Assembly: GCF_900465315.1 (NCBI RefSeq)
Contig: NZ_UBIX01000013.1
From: Asaia bogorensis_B
GTDB lineage: Bacteria > Pseudomonadota > Alphaproteobacteria > Acetobacterales > Acetobacteraceae
Direction: 5' to 3' (one strand)
Length of the DNA: 64,000 nt
Part shown: in pieces, positions 1-7,944 of the stretch
Numbering within the stretch: position 1 is the first letter of the stretch
How the letters are laid out: every line of letters starts with the position of its first letter
Program-made: the position numbers and the translations under genes
Notes under the pieces: model-generated
Databases searched by the model: none
What the model was told of the DNA's origin: nothing
The model's input: only the letters and a program-made list of their open reading frames with translations

Positions 1-726
1 ATCATTCCTGCTCGGTACTGACAATCTGTCCTTGAGCAGTTCAGCCACCCAGGGGCCTGCGGCATTGACAAGGGCACGGGCGCTGACCTGCCTTGTCTGA
101 CCGGTGGCCTCGTCACGAAGGGTGGCGATCCAGCGATCCGGGTGACGCTCGGCCCCGACCAGCTTTGTACGGGTGCAGATTGTTGCGCCGCGTCGGGCGG
201 CATCCATGGCATTGAGCACGACGAGCCGGCTGTCCTGCACCCAGCCATCGGAATATTCGAACCCCTTGCGGAATTCGTTGCGCAGCACACGACCTGCCGG
301 GTCCTGCTGCAGCTTGAGCACGCGGGTTCTGGGCAGCGTCATGACGCGGCAGAGATTGTCGTAAAGGAAGAGCCCTGTGCGCAGCAGCCATGCCGGCCGC
401 AGCATGGCTGAATGAGGCAGAATAAACCGCATGGGCCAGATAATGTGCGGCGCAATGCGAAGCAGGTTTTCACGTTCGTTGAGCGCCTCGCGCACCAGCC
501 GAAACTCGTAATATTCGAGATAGCGCAGCCCACCGTGAATCAGCTTCGTGCTGGCTGAGGACGTATGGCTTGCCAGATCATCCTTCTCGACCAGCAGCAC
601 GTTCAGGCCGCGCCCTGCGGCATCGCGCGCAATCCCTGCGCCATTGATGCCACCGCCCACGATCAGCAGGTCGTGCTCAATCGTGTCGGAACCCTCGTTC
701 GGGTGGATGGGGGTGGAACCGCTCAT
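1..726 (-). CDS. glpD: Aerobic glycerol-3-phosphate dehydrogenase (5' part only)
   Basis: This is the N-terminal 242 residues of a membrane-associated FAD enzyme that oxidises sn-glycerol-3-phosphate to dihydroxyacetone phosphate and passes electrons to quinone. The FAD-binding Rossmann motif GGGINGAGIARDAAGRG lies at about residues 24-40. It is followed by the GlpD-typical stretch STKLIHGGLRYLEYYEF. A later segment, ARALVNAAGPW, closes the nucleotide fold. The ATG at 724-726 is the only sensible start and has AAAGG about 14 bases upstream. The gene runs off the left edge of the window, so the C-terminal half cannot be judged. It lies 117 bp downstream of glpR on the same strand, so the two probably form a glycerol regulon unit. 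This identification is secure. Confidence 0.95.
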   Translation of the reverse strand, partial: MSGSTPIHPNEGSDTIEHDLLIVGGGINGAGIARDAAGRGLNVLLVEKDDLASHTSSASTKLIHGGLRYLEYYEFRLVREALNERENLLRIAPHIIWPMRFILPHSAMLRPAWLLRTGLFLYDNLCRVMTLPRTRVLKLQQDPAGRVLRNEFRKGFEYSDGWVQDSRLVVLNAMDAARRGATICTRTKLVGAERHPDRWIATLRDEATGQTRQVSARALVNAAGPWVAELLKDRLSVPSRND

Positions 727-784
727 GGGGTGAGACCTTTCGAGGGGAACAAACTCGAAAGTCTTGCTAGATCAAAAACGAAAG

Positions 785-822
785 AAAGCGAACATTAAAC
801 GTTAACTATAACGCGTTCGTGT
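785..822. promoter_or_regulatory. Possible GlpR operator region upstream of glpD
   Basis: The 117-bp AT-rich glpR-glpD spacer holds CGAAC at 789-793 and its inverse GTTCG at 815-819. On the glpD strand the first half reads AATGTTCG, which matches the WATGTTCG half-site of the E. coli GlpR operator. The halves are further apart than in a classic operator, so this is only a suggestion based on position and half-site match. Confidence 0.3.
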
Positions 823-843
823 TATATGTGTGCAAAATGTGGG

Positions 844-1614
844 TCAGGCTATGTGAAGTCTAACATTCGCCGCTTCGAGCGCGGCAACGAATGGGGAAGA
901 GGGCATACGATCCGTCACGAAGTCATCAATGCTTGAGAGATCGCCCACCCGCCCCACCGGGCTGCGTGTGAACTTGGTGTGGTCGGCCAGCAGAATCACA
1001 CGTCTTGCATGGCGCATGATGGCGCGGGCGCACTGTATCTCATCGAGATCGAAATCAAGCAGCGTGCCATCTTCCTCAATGCCGCTGATACCGATAACAC
1101 CGAAATCCGCCCGGAAGCCCGACAGGGATTCCGTCGCGCCCGCGCCGACGATGCCGCCATCCTGGGGGCGCACCAGTCCACCTGCCAGCACGGTGCGGAA
1201 ATCGCGCCGGGGAGACAGGGCAACTGCAACATGCAGATTATTGGTGATGACGTGCAGGTCCTTATGGCAGGTCAGGGCCCGGGCAAACGCCTCTGTCGTG
1301 GTGCCGATATTGATGAAGAGCGAACTGCCATCGGGGATGAGCCGTGACGCACATTGCCCGATCGCCTCCTTGGCACGGGAGTGAAGGCTCTGGCGCTCGC
1401 CGTAGGCAATGTTCTCGGTGGAGGAGGCAGGGCTTGCCCCGCCATGATAGCGCGCCACATGCCCTGCCTCCGACAGGGCATTGAGATCGCGCCGGATGGT
1501 CTGGACCGTGACGCCAAGACGCTGCGCCAGATCCTCATTGGACATGAAGCCATGGGCCTGGACCAGCGTCACGATCTGCCTGTGACGGGGCGAATTGAGG
1601 ATATCCTGCATCAT
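844..1614 (-). CDS. glpR: DeoR-family glycerol-3-phosphate regulon repressor
   Basis: This 256-residue DeoR-family repressor is very similar in layout to E. coli GlpR. The N-terminal helix-turn-helix contains LAQRLGVTVQTIRRDLNAL, then the family signature YHGGA. The sugar-phosphate sensing domain has INIGTTTEAFARAL, ITNNLHVA, LAGGLVRPQDGGIVG and the GlpR-like GISGIEEDGTLLDFDLDE. Glycerol-3-phosphate is the expected inducer. Two adjacent ATG codons (1612-1614 and 1609-1611) are possible starts. The frame stays open further upstream but that part has no DeoR similarity. It precedes glpD on the same strand and is divergent from uvrB. It probably represses glpD. Confidence 0.92.
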   Translation of the reverse strand: MMQDILNSPRHRQIVTLVQAHGFMSNEDLAQRLGVTVQTIRRDLNALSEAGHVARYHGGASPASSTENIAYGERQSLHSRAKEAIGQCASRLIPDGSSLFINIGTTTEAFARALTCHKDLHVITNNLHVAVALSPRRDFRTVLAGGLVRPQDGGIVGAGATESLSGFRADFGVIGISGIEEDGTLLDFDLDEIQCARAIMRHARRVILLADHTKFTRSPVGRVGDLSSIDDFVTDRMPSSPFVAALEAANVRLHIA

Positions 1615-1732
1615 GAACCCCTGTCTGCCATGACGCGTTCTGTCATGCGATACCGATGCCGACAATCTCGCTTTTGAACCCGCGATCTGGCGCGCTCTTG
1701 TGACAGCCCTTTTGAAAGCCCATTTTCCTGCC

Positions 1733-3952
1733 ATGGCGACAGCAACACGATCCACGATGGAAGCGATCCCCGAGCACCGGCTTATGGGGTTCAGGCCTGA
1801 ACGACAGCCAGCAAAGGAGAAGCTGCGGCGTCTGGTCGTCAAATCCGAATATGAGCCCGCGGGTGACCAGCCCACCGCCATTGCGGAACTGACGCAGGGC
1901 GTGAATGACGGGGAGGTGGATCAGGTTCTTCTGGGTGTCACGGGCTCGGGCAAGACCTTCACCATGGCCAAGGTCATCGAGGCGACACAGAAGCCAACCC
2001 TGATTCTGGCACCGAATAAGACACTGGCGGCACAGCTCTACGGCGAAATGAAGCAGTTCTTTCCCGATAACGCGGTCGAATATTTCGTATCCTATTACGA
2101 TTATTATCAGCCGGAAGCCTATGTGCCGCGCTCTGACACCTATATTGAAAAAGACAGTCAGATCAACGAGCAGATCGACCGTATGCGCCATGCTGCCACG
2201 CAGGCGCTGCTTGAGCGCAACGACGTTATCATCGTGGCCTCGGTTTCGTGCATCTACGGTATCGGCTCGGTCGAGACCTATTCGCGCATGGTGGTCAAGC
2301 TCGAGGCGGGCGGCAGCATTGATCGTGATCGACTGATCAAGGCGCTGGTTGAGTTGCAATACCGCCGCAACGACGCGGCTTTCGAGCGCGGCACATTCCG
2401 CGTGCGCGGCGAGCAGATCGATATCTTTCCGGTGCAGAACGAGGATCGCGCCTGGCGTGTCTCGCTTTTCGGCGATGAAATCGAGGCCATCACGGAGTTC
2501 GACCCGCTGACAGGCAACAAGACCGCCGATCTCACAGAGATAAGCGTCTATGCCAATTCGCATTATGTGACACCACGCCCGACGCTCAATCAGGCCATGA
2601 TCGGTATCAAGGCGGAGCTGCGCCAGCGCCTCGATGAACTCAATGCGGCGGGCAAGCTGCTGGAGGCTGAGCGCCTGCAACAGCGCACGATTTTCGATCT
2701 CGAGATGATCGAGACCACAGGGGCCTGCAAGGGCATTGAGAACTATTCCCGGTACCTCTCTGGCCGAGGCCCCGGCGATCCGCCACCCACCCTGTTCGAG
2801 TATCTGCCAGAGGATGCGCTGCTGATTGTCGATGAAAGCCATGTGACGGTGCCACAGATCGGGGGCATGGCGCGGGGTGACCATGCGCGCAAATCCGTGC
2901 TTTCCGAATATGGTTTTCGTCTGCCTTCCTGCCTCGACAACCGGCCCCTCAAATTCGAGGAGTGGCAGGCTCTACGCCCGCAAAGCGTGTTCGTTTCCGC
3001 AACACCCGGCCCCTGGGAGATGGAACGGACCGCCGGCGTGTTTGCCGAGCAGATCATCCGTCCGACCGGGCTGATCGACCCTGTCACGATCGTGCGCCCC
3101 GTCGAAGGGCAGGTGGATGATCTGCTGGCTGAAGCCCGCGACACCATCACGGCGGGAGGGCGTGTTTTGGTGACCACGCTCACCAAACGTATGGCCGAGG
3201 ATTTGACAGAATATCTCGGCGAGGCCGGGATCAAGGTGCGCTATCTCCATTCCGATGTAGACACGCTCGAGCGCATCGAGATTATTCGTGATCTGCGTCT
3301 TGGCGCTTTTGACGTACTGGTTGGTATCAACCTGTTGCGTGAGGGGCTCGATATTCCTGAATGCGCGCTCGTTGCGATCCTCGATGCAGACAAGGAGGGC
3401 TTTCTGCGTAGCCGCACATCGCTGATCCAGACGATTGGCCGTGCGGCGCGTAACGTGGATGGCCGCGTGCTGCTTTATGCCGACAAGATGACGGGCTCGC
3501 TCGAATTCGCGATTGAGGAAACGGCGCGTCGTCGTGCCCGTCAGGTGGCATGGAACGAGGAACACGGGATTACACCGCAGACCGTGCGTTCGCGTATCGG
3601 CGATGCGCTATCGTCCGTGTTCGAGCAGGATTACGTGACGGTTGGTCCTGATGAGGCCGGGGACACGCAGGAATTCGTGGGCAAGTCGCTTGCGGCTTCT
3701 ATCCAGGATCTGGAAAAGCGTATGCGCGCTGCGGCGGCGGACCTCGATTTTGAGCAGGCCGCGCGCTTGCGAGATGAAATCAAGCGGCTTGAAGCGATCG
3801 ATCTCGGGCTTGAGCCTCCCCCCTTGCCGAGTTCAACCGCAGGGCGTAGCGGGTTCAGAAGCAAGGATAAGACGCCACGACCGCTCGGCCCGGGCGGCGG
3901 CGGTTATGATCCCAACAAGAAACGGGGCGGTGGCAGGAGAAAAGCAGGATGA
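1733..3952 (+). CDS. uvrB: Excinuclease ABC subunit B
   Basis: UvrB is the damage-verifying helicase-like subunit of nucleotide excision repair; it is loaded by UvrA and recruits UvrC. The sequence shows Walker A GVTGSGKTFT, the beta-hairpin region YYDYYQPEAYVP, the helicase motif VDESHVT and the motif VI stretch QTIGRAARN. Near the C-terminus the UVR motif appears as LDFEQAARLRDEIKRLE. The tail ends in a Gly/Lys/Arg-rich stretch common in alphaproteobacterial UvrB. A GTG at 1700 and ATGs at 1733 and 1757 are all possible starts. I chose the first ATG, because none has a clear ribosome site and the N-terminal extension is poorly conserved. It overlaps the next gene by 4 bp (ATGA), so the two are probably translationally coupled. 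Confidence 0.96.
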   Translation: MATATRSTMEAIPEHRLMGFRPERQPAKEKLRRLVVKSEYEPAGDQPTAIAELTQGVNDGEVDQVLLGVTGSGKTFTMAKVIEATQKPTLILAPNKTLAAQLYGEMKQFFPDNAVEYFVSYYDYYQPEAYVPRSDTYIEKDSQINEQIDRMRHAATQALLERNDVIIVASVSCIYGIGSVETYSRMVVKLEAGGSIDRDRLIKALVELQYRRNDAAFERGTFRVRGEQIDIFPVQNEDRAWRVSLFGDEIEAITEFDPLTGNKTADLTEISVYANSHYVTPRPTLNQAMIGIKAELRQRLDELNAAGKLLEAERLQQRTIFDLEMIETTGACKGIENYSRYLSGRGPGDPPPTLFEYLPEDALLIVDESHVTVPQIGGMARGDHARKSVLSEYGFRLPSCLDNRPLKFEEWQALRPQSVFVSATPGPWEMERTAGVFAEQIIRPTGLIDPVTIVRPVEGQVDDLLAEARDTITAGGRVLVTTLTKRMAEDLTEYLGEAGIKVRYLHSDVDTLERIEIIRDLRLGAFDVLVGINLLREGLDIPECALVAILDADKEGFLRSRTSLIQTIGRAARNVDGRVLLYADKMTGSLEFAIEETARRRARQVAWNEEHGITPQTVRSRIGDALSSVFEQDYVTVGPDEAGDTQEFVGKSLAASIQDLEKRMRAAAADLDFEQAARLRDEIKRLEAIDLGLEPPPLPSSTAGRSGFRSKDKTPRPLGPGGGGYDPNKKRGGGRRKAG

Positions 3953-4842
3953 TCGAGTTGAAACTGGGCGAGGCCCATCTCGGATTACTCCCCGCTCTTG
4001 GTGGCAGTCTTGCCTTTTGGCGGCTACGCGGGCGCGATCTGCTGGTGCCGACCGCCGATCCGAACCTTGTCGCACAGAAAAACACGCCCGTTGCGGGCTA
4101 TCCCTTGCTGCCCTTCTCCAACCGCATCGGGGATGGCACATTCAGTTTCGATGGTATCCCGTACCAACTGGCGCATAATTTTGTCAGTGAGCCCCATGCC
4201 ATCCACGGCAATGGCTGGGAACGCAGCTGGGAAGTCGCCCAACACGATGCCGAGCGGGCCATTCTCTATCTCGACCATGATCCCGCCAAGGGGGACGATG
4301 CGGCGCAATGGCCCTTTGCCTACCGCGCCGTTCTCTCCTTCGTACTGCATCGTGAAGGGCTGGATGTCGAAATCCTTCTCGCCAATCGCGATACGCGTGC
4401 GCAGCCTGTGGGCATGGGATTTCATCCGTTCTTCGCGAGAAGTGACGACATGACGCTGCAATTCGGGGCGCGGGGGATGTGGCAGAATGGGCCGGACATG
4501 CTTCCCACCACTTTGCAGCCCTATGAGGGCACTGAGTTTTTCGACAAGGCGAAGCTCGTCGGGGCGACACGCCTTGATAACTGCTTTGCCGGGTGGGATG
4601 GCAAGGCGACGCTCGGTTATCCCTCGGCTGGCTATGATCTGACGATTGAGGCTGATGCGGCGTTCTCGCATCTGGTGGTCTTCACCGCGCCGGAAAAACC
4701 TTTCGTGGCGGCTGAGGCCGTGACGAACATGAACAACGCGATCAACCATCCCGAGATACTGGAAAACGGGCTGCATGTTCTGGCGCCCGGTGAGAGGATA
4801 TCGGGTGTCATACGCTATCGCATTACCGAGCAGCGCGGCTGA
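3949..4842 (+). CDS. Aldose 1-epimerase family protein
   Basis: This 297-residue protein belongs to the galactose mutarotase-like superfamily and probably interconverts alpha and beta anomers of a hexose or a related sugar. Expected catalytic elements are visible: EPHAIHGNGW, the second histidine in MGFHPFFAR and a C-terminal glutamate in AAEAVTNMNNAIN. The N-terminus starts the beta-sandwich directly with no signal peptide, so it is cytoplasmic. The ATG overlaps the uvrB stop codon, and greB starts 6 bp after its stop. The substrate cannot be told from sequence; GalM-like and the looser YeaD/YihR-like branches are both possible. Confidence 0.85.
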   Translation: MIELKLGEAHLGLLPALGGSLAFWRLRGRDLLVPTADPNLVAQKNTPVAGYPLLPFSNRIGDGTFSFDGIPYQLAHNFVSEPHAIHGNGWERSWEVAQHDAERAILYLDHDPAKGDDAAQWPFAYRAVLSFVLHREGLDVEILLANRDTRAQPVGMGFHPFFARSDDMTLQFGARGMWQNGPDMLPTTLQPYEGTEFFDKAKLVGATRLDNCFAGWDGKATLGYPSAGYDLTIEADAAFSHLVVFTAPEKPFVAAEAVTNMNNAINHPEILENGLHVLAPGERISGVIRYRITEQRG

Positions 4843-4848
4843 ATTTTC

Positions 4849-5346
4849 GTGTCCGACGCTTCCCGTGTTGCCCTCAGCCAGTATCTTACCCCTCAGGGGG
4901 CCGCGCGTATGCGCGAGGAATTACGGGAACTCATGCAGGTTGAGCGTCCACGCATTGTGGAGATTGTCTCTTGGGCAGCGGGTAACGGTGATCGCTCCGA
5001 AAACGGCGATTATCTGTACGGTAAACGTCGGCTGCGTGAGATCGACCGCCGCGCCCGGTTTCTGAGCAAGCGACTCGAGCATGCCCTGATTGTCGATCCT
5101 GCCAGTCAGACAACGCGCGACCGCGTGTTTTTCGGGGCGCGCGTTGCCTATGCCGATGAAGACGATGTCAGGCATGATGTGACCATTGTCGGCTGCGATG
5201 AGGCAGATCTGACCCGGCGGGAAATCTCGCTGGTGTCGCCCGTCGCGCGTGCCCTGATGCGCGGCCGTGTTGGTGATGAAGTGAGCCTGCTGACCCCTAA
5301 CGGGACGGTCACGCTGGAAATTCTGGAAATTGCCTATCCGCATTGA
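4849..5346 (+). CDS. greB: Transcription elongation factor GreB
   Basis: This 165-residue Gre factor inserts its coiled coil into the RNA polymerase secondary channel and stimulates cleavage of backtracked RNA. The N-terminal coiled-coil half has the GreB signature RPRIVEIVSWAAGNGDRSEN followed by YGKRRLREIDRR. The acidic tip residues fall in this DRSEN region. The C-terminal FKBP-like half contains SPVARALMRGRVGDEV. The longer basic YxxKRRLREIDRR segment favours GreB over GreA. The start is GTG, 6 bp after the preceding stop. It is the last gene of the uvrB - epimerase - greB group. Confidence 0.93.
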   Translation: MSDASRVALSQYLTPQGAARMREELRELMQVERPRIVEIVSWAAGNGDRSENGDYLYGKRRLREIDRRARFLSKRLEHALIVDPASQTTRDRVFFGARVAYADEDDVRHDVTIVGCDEADLTRREISLVSPVARALMRGRVGDEVSLLTPNGTVTLEILEIAYPH

Positions 5347-5517
5347 GGCGGAGCCGTAAGGCCCCTCCAGACTTTCTTTTTGCGCATGCTTGGCAGGGCG
5401 CTCGCTCATGATATGGGTGTGGCGTGATGCAAACGGCCCCGCAGGGCAAGAGCCAGGGATCGCGCCTGGTGTGTGACGATGACATTCTGGTTTGCAGATA
5501 CCGAAAGGACGAGGACG

Positions 5518-6498
5518 ATGGCCCTACGCATAGCCGTACAGATGGACCCGCTTGAGCACGTCAATATCAACGGGGACTCGACCTTCGCCCTGATGCTCGA
5601 AGCCCAGAGACGTGGGCATGAACTCTTTGTATATCCCGTGGACTCGCTATGTCTTGGCGAAGGCGGGGCCGAGAAAACGCTGCATCATGGTCGGGTTTCT
5701 GCGCGGGCGCGTCCGGTTTCGGTGCAGCGCGTGCAGGGGGGGCATGCGACCTTCGGCGCAGAGCAGCGTCTGGATCTGGGTGAGACCGATGTGGTGCTGA
5801 TGCGTCAGGATCCGCCCTTCGATATGGGATATATTACCGCCACCCACATGCTCGAGCATGTCCACGGTGTTGGACCCGGCAAGACACTGGTCGTGAATGA
5901 CCCGCAAGCCGTACGAAACGCTCCCGAGAAGCTGCTTGTCACGCATTATCCTGATCTCATGCCCCCAACACTGGTCACGTGGGACACTGAGGCGCTGGCC
6001 GAATTCCGGGCCCGCTATGGCGATGTGATCCTCAAACCACTCTACGGTAATGGCGGGGCGGGGATCTTCCGTATTCGTGAAGGCGATGAGAATTTTGCTT
6101 CCTTGCTGGAGCTGCATTTCAGCCGCTCGCGTGAACCGCTCATGATCCAGCGTTATGAGCCGATGGTGCGCAAGGGCGACAAACGCATCATTCTGGTCGA
6201 TGGCGAGCCGATCGGTGCGATCAACCGCGTTCCTGCCACCGGTGAGGCCCGCTCGAACATGCATGTAGGTGGTCGGGCTGAAGCCGTTGCCCTGACGGCG
6301 CGCGATCAGGAAATCTGCGCGCGTATCGGATCATATCTCCGTGAAAACGGGCTCATCTTCGTCGGGATCGATGTGATCGGCGATTGGCTGACCGAGATCA
6401 ACGTGACCTCCCCGACGGGCCTGCAGGAACTCGACCGTTTCAATGACATGAACAGTGCGGGCCTGGTCTGGGACGCCATCGAAAAGCGCCTCGGCTGA
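5518..6498 (+). CDS. gshB: Glutathione synthetase
   Basis: This 326-residue ATP-grasp enzyme joins gamma-glutamylcysteine and glycine to make glutathione. It starts with the family pattern VQMDPLEHVNINGDSTF and has LMRQDPPFDMGYI, the ATP-grasp glycine loop PLYGNGGAGIF and the C-terminal signature INVTSPTGLQEL. The ATG at 5518 is preceded by AAGGACGAGG, an excellent ribosome site, and it aligns with the known N-terminus of GshB. An upstream ATG at 5473 would add 15 unconserved residues. It stands 171 bp after greB, so it may have its own promoter. The product would supply the glutathione peroxidase encoded at 28132. Confidence 0.96.
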   Translation: MALRIAVQMDPLEHVNINGDSTFALMLEAQRRGHELFVYPVDSLCLGEGGAEKTLHHGRVSARARPVSVQRVQGGHATFGAEQRLDLGETDVVLMRQDPPFDMGYITATHMLEHVHGVGPGKTLVVNDPQAVRNAPEKLLVTHYPDLMPPTLVTWDTEALAEFRARYGDVILKPLYGNGGAGIFRIREGDENFASLLELHFSRSREPLMIQRYEPMVRKGDKRIILVDGEPIGAINRVPATGEARSNMHVGGRAEAVALTARDQEICARIGSYLRENGLIFVGIDVIGDWLTEINVTSPTGLQELDRFNDMNSAGLVWDAIEKRLG

Positions 6499-6519
6499 GG
6501 TGCAGGGCTCAAGTGCGCG

Positions 6520-6843
6520 TCAGGCTGTTTTGCCTCTCACACCGTCTGCCGCGTTTTCCACGTTGTGCGGCTCGGCTTTTGATGTATCGGCATCACTGCC
6601 GGGCTGCTTCGCATGCGCTTCTGCGGCTGGCAGTTTCGTCTCCTCACTGTTGTCCTCCTTAGGCGGATCATAGCAGAAAGGGAGGGGTACCTCCGGCATG
6701 ATCCCGTCAGGGGGGAGGGGCGGCGAGGATTTGTCAAATCTGGTATGATACCACCGTTCGATATTCTCCTTGAATTTGATAATGTAGATTAATGACCATA
6801 AACCTGTTGCGATTAGGATCAGGCTAAGATTGAGAAGTGACAT
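6520..6843 (-). CDS. Small single-pass membrane protein of unknown function
   Basis: This 107-residue protein has one N-terminal hydrophobic helix (about residues 3-22) followed by a basic patch and a long, Pro/Glu/Ala/Lys-rich hydrophilic tail. The layout suggests a membrane anchor with a disordered cytoplasmic or periplasmic tail. I do not recognise a family. It is convergent with gshB and has a sensible ATG start. The low-complexity tail makes its reality slightly uncertain, but no other reading of this stretch is better. Confidence 0.5.
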   Translation of the reverse strand: MSLLNLSLILIATGLWSLIYIIKFKENIERWYHTRFDKSSPPLPPDGIMPEVPLPFCYDPPKEDNSEETKLPAAEAHAKQPGSDADTSKAEPHNVENAADGVRGKTA

Positions 6844-7119
6844 CGCTTGAACTCTTCTTTCCGGGCTGTTGCAGATAGCCCGGCTGCAGGCTCTCTCCCG
6901 TTGTTATTGCCTATCTTCTAGGCTCTGGCTGTGACGAAATGCAAACCGGCTCTCGCCAGTTCTGGCGATATAGGCTAAGAGTGCCAGCTCTGTTCGATGC
7001 CTGCCACACTGGCTGCGGTCGGGCGACAATTTTGTATCGCCCAGGTCTCGCGCGCGGGTCCCGGGACAGGTATTCAGGACAAAACCAATGATTTTGTGCG
7101 ACCAGACGAACGAAGCCTG

Positions 7120-7842
7120 ATGACACGACCGGACCCCCTGATCGACCCGACCGTCTCTTTCGACGATACTCATCCCCGCCCGCGCTCTGCACTGGACGCG
7201 GATGCCGTCCGTGCAGCCTATCGCCGCTGGGCCAAGGTGTATGACTCCGTGTTTGGCGGCATCTCCGCATTCGGTCGCCGCCGTGCTGTAGCAGCTGTCA
7301 ATGCTTTGCCGGGCCAGCGCGTTCTGGAGGTCGGGGTTGGCACAGGGCTGGCGCTGCCGCATTACAATCGCGATAAGCATATCACCGGCATCGATCTTTC
7401 CGAGGCCATGCTCGAGCGCGCGCGCCAGCGTGTGATCAACCAGCAGCTCGGCAACGTCGATGATCTGCTGGAAATGGACGCTGAAGCGACCACTTTCGAG
7501 GCAGGAAGCTTCGATATCGCTGTGGCGATGTTCGTGGCCTCAGTCGTTCCGAGCCCACGCCGCCTTCTGGGTGAACTCAAACGCGTCGTGAAGCCGGGCG
7601 GTCATATCCTGTTCGTTAATCATTTTCTTGCGACAGGTGGTGTCAGGCTGGCTGTCGAACGCGGTATGGCCCGGGCCTCCCGATCGCTCGGCTGGCACCC
7701 GGATTTCGCTATGGAATCCCTGCTGCCACCTGAAGATCTGAGCCGTGCAACCATCACGCCAGTCCCGCCTGCAGGACTGTTTACGCTCGTGACATTGCCG
7801 CTCGAGAAGGATAGTAAGGAAGAGACGGCCCTGGTTGCCTGA
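7120..7842 (+). CDS. pmtA: Phosphatidylethanolamine N-methyltransferase, PmtA type
   Basis: This 240-residue class I SAM methyltransferase closely follows Rhodobacter PmtA, which methylates phosphatidylethanolamine stepwise to phosphatidylcholine on the inner face of the cytoplasmic membrane. Visible features are YRRWAKVYDSVFG, motif I LEVGVGTGLALP, motif II GIDLSEAMLERA, the acidic MDAEA and VKPGGHILFVNH. The ATG at 7120 fits the start of the conserved part; the open frame upstream is not conserved. Phosphatidylcholine is a known major lipid in several acetic acid bacteria. It lies 102 bp upstream of the oxidase-like gene, so a membrane-related transcription unit is possible. Confidence 0.88.
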   Translation: MTRPDPLIDPTVSFDDTHPRPRSALDADAVRAAYRRWAKVYDSVFGGISAFGRRRAVAAVNALPGQRVLEVGVGTGLALPHYNRDKHITGIDLSEAMLERARQRVINQQLGNVDDLLEMDAEATTFEAGSFDIAVAMFVASVVPSPRRLLGELKRVVKPGGHILFVNHFLATGGVRLAVERGMARASRSLGWHPDFAMESLLPPEDLSRATITPVPPAGLFTLVTLPLEKDSKEETALVA

Positions 7843-7944
7843 CACGTTTGTGCCCGACAAATCATACCAGACTGGCCTTGATCTCAGGGTGCCTTTCCGA
7901 TGCTGATGGCATGAGGACCCCCAGGACGGAATAAGGAACGGGTC

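Noticed and set aside
1643..2884. A 413-codon minus-strand frame opposite uvrB
   Set aside because: It is an antisense shadow of an unambiguous uvrB gene.
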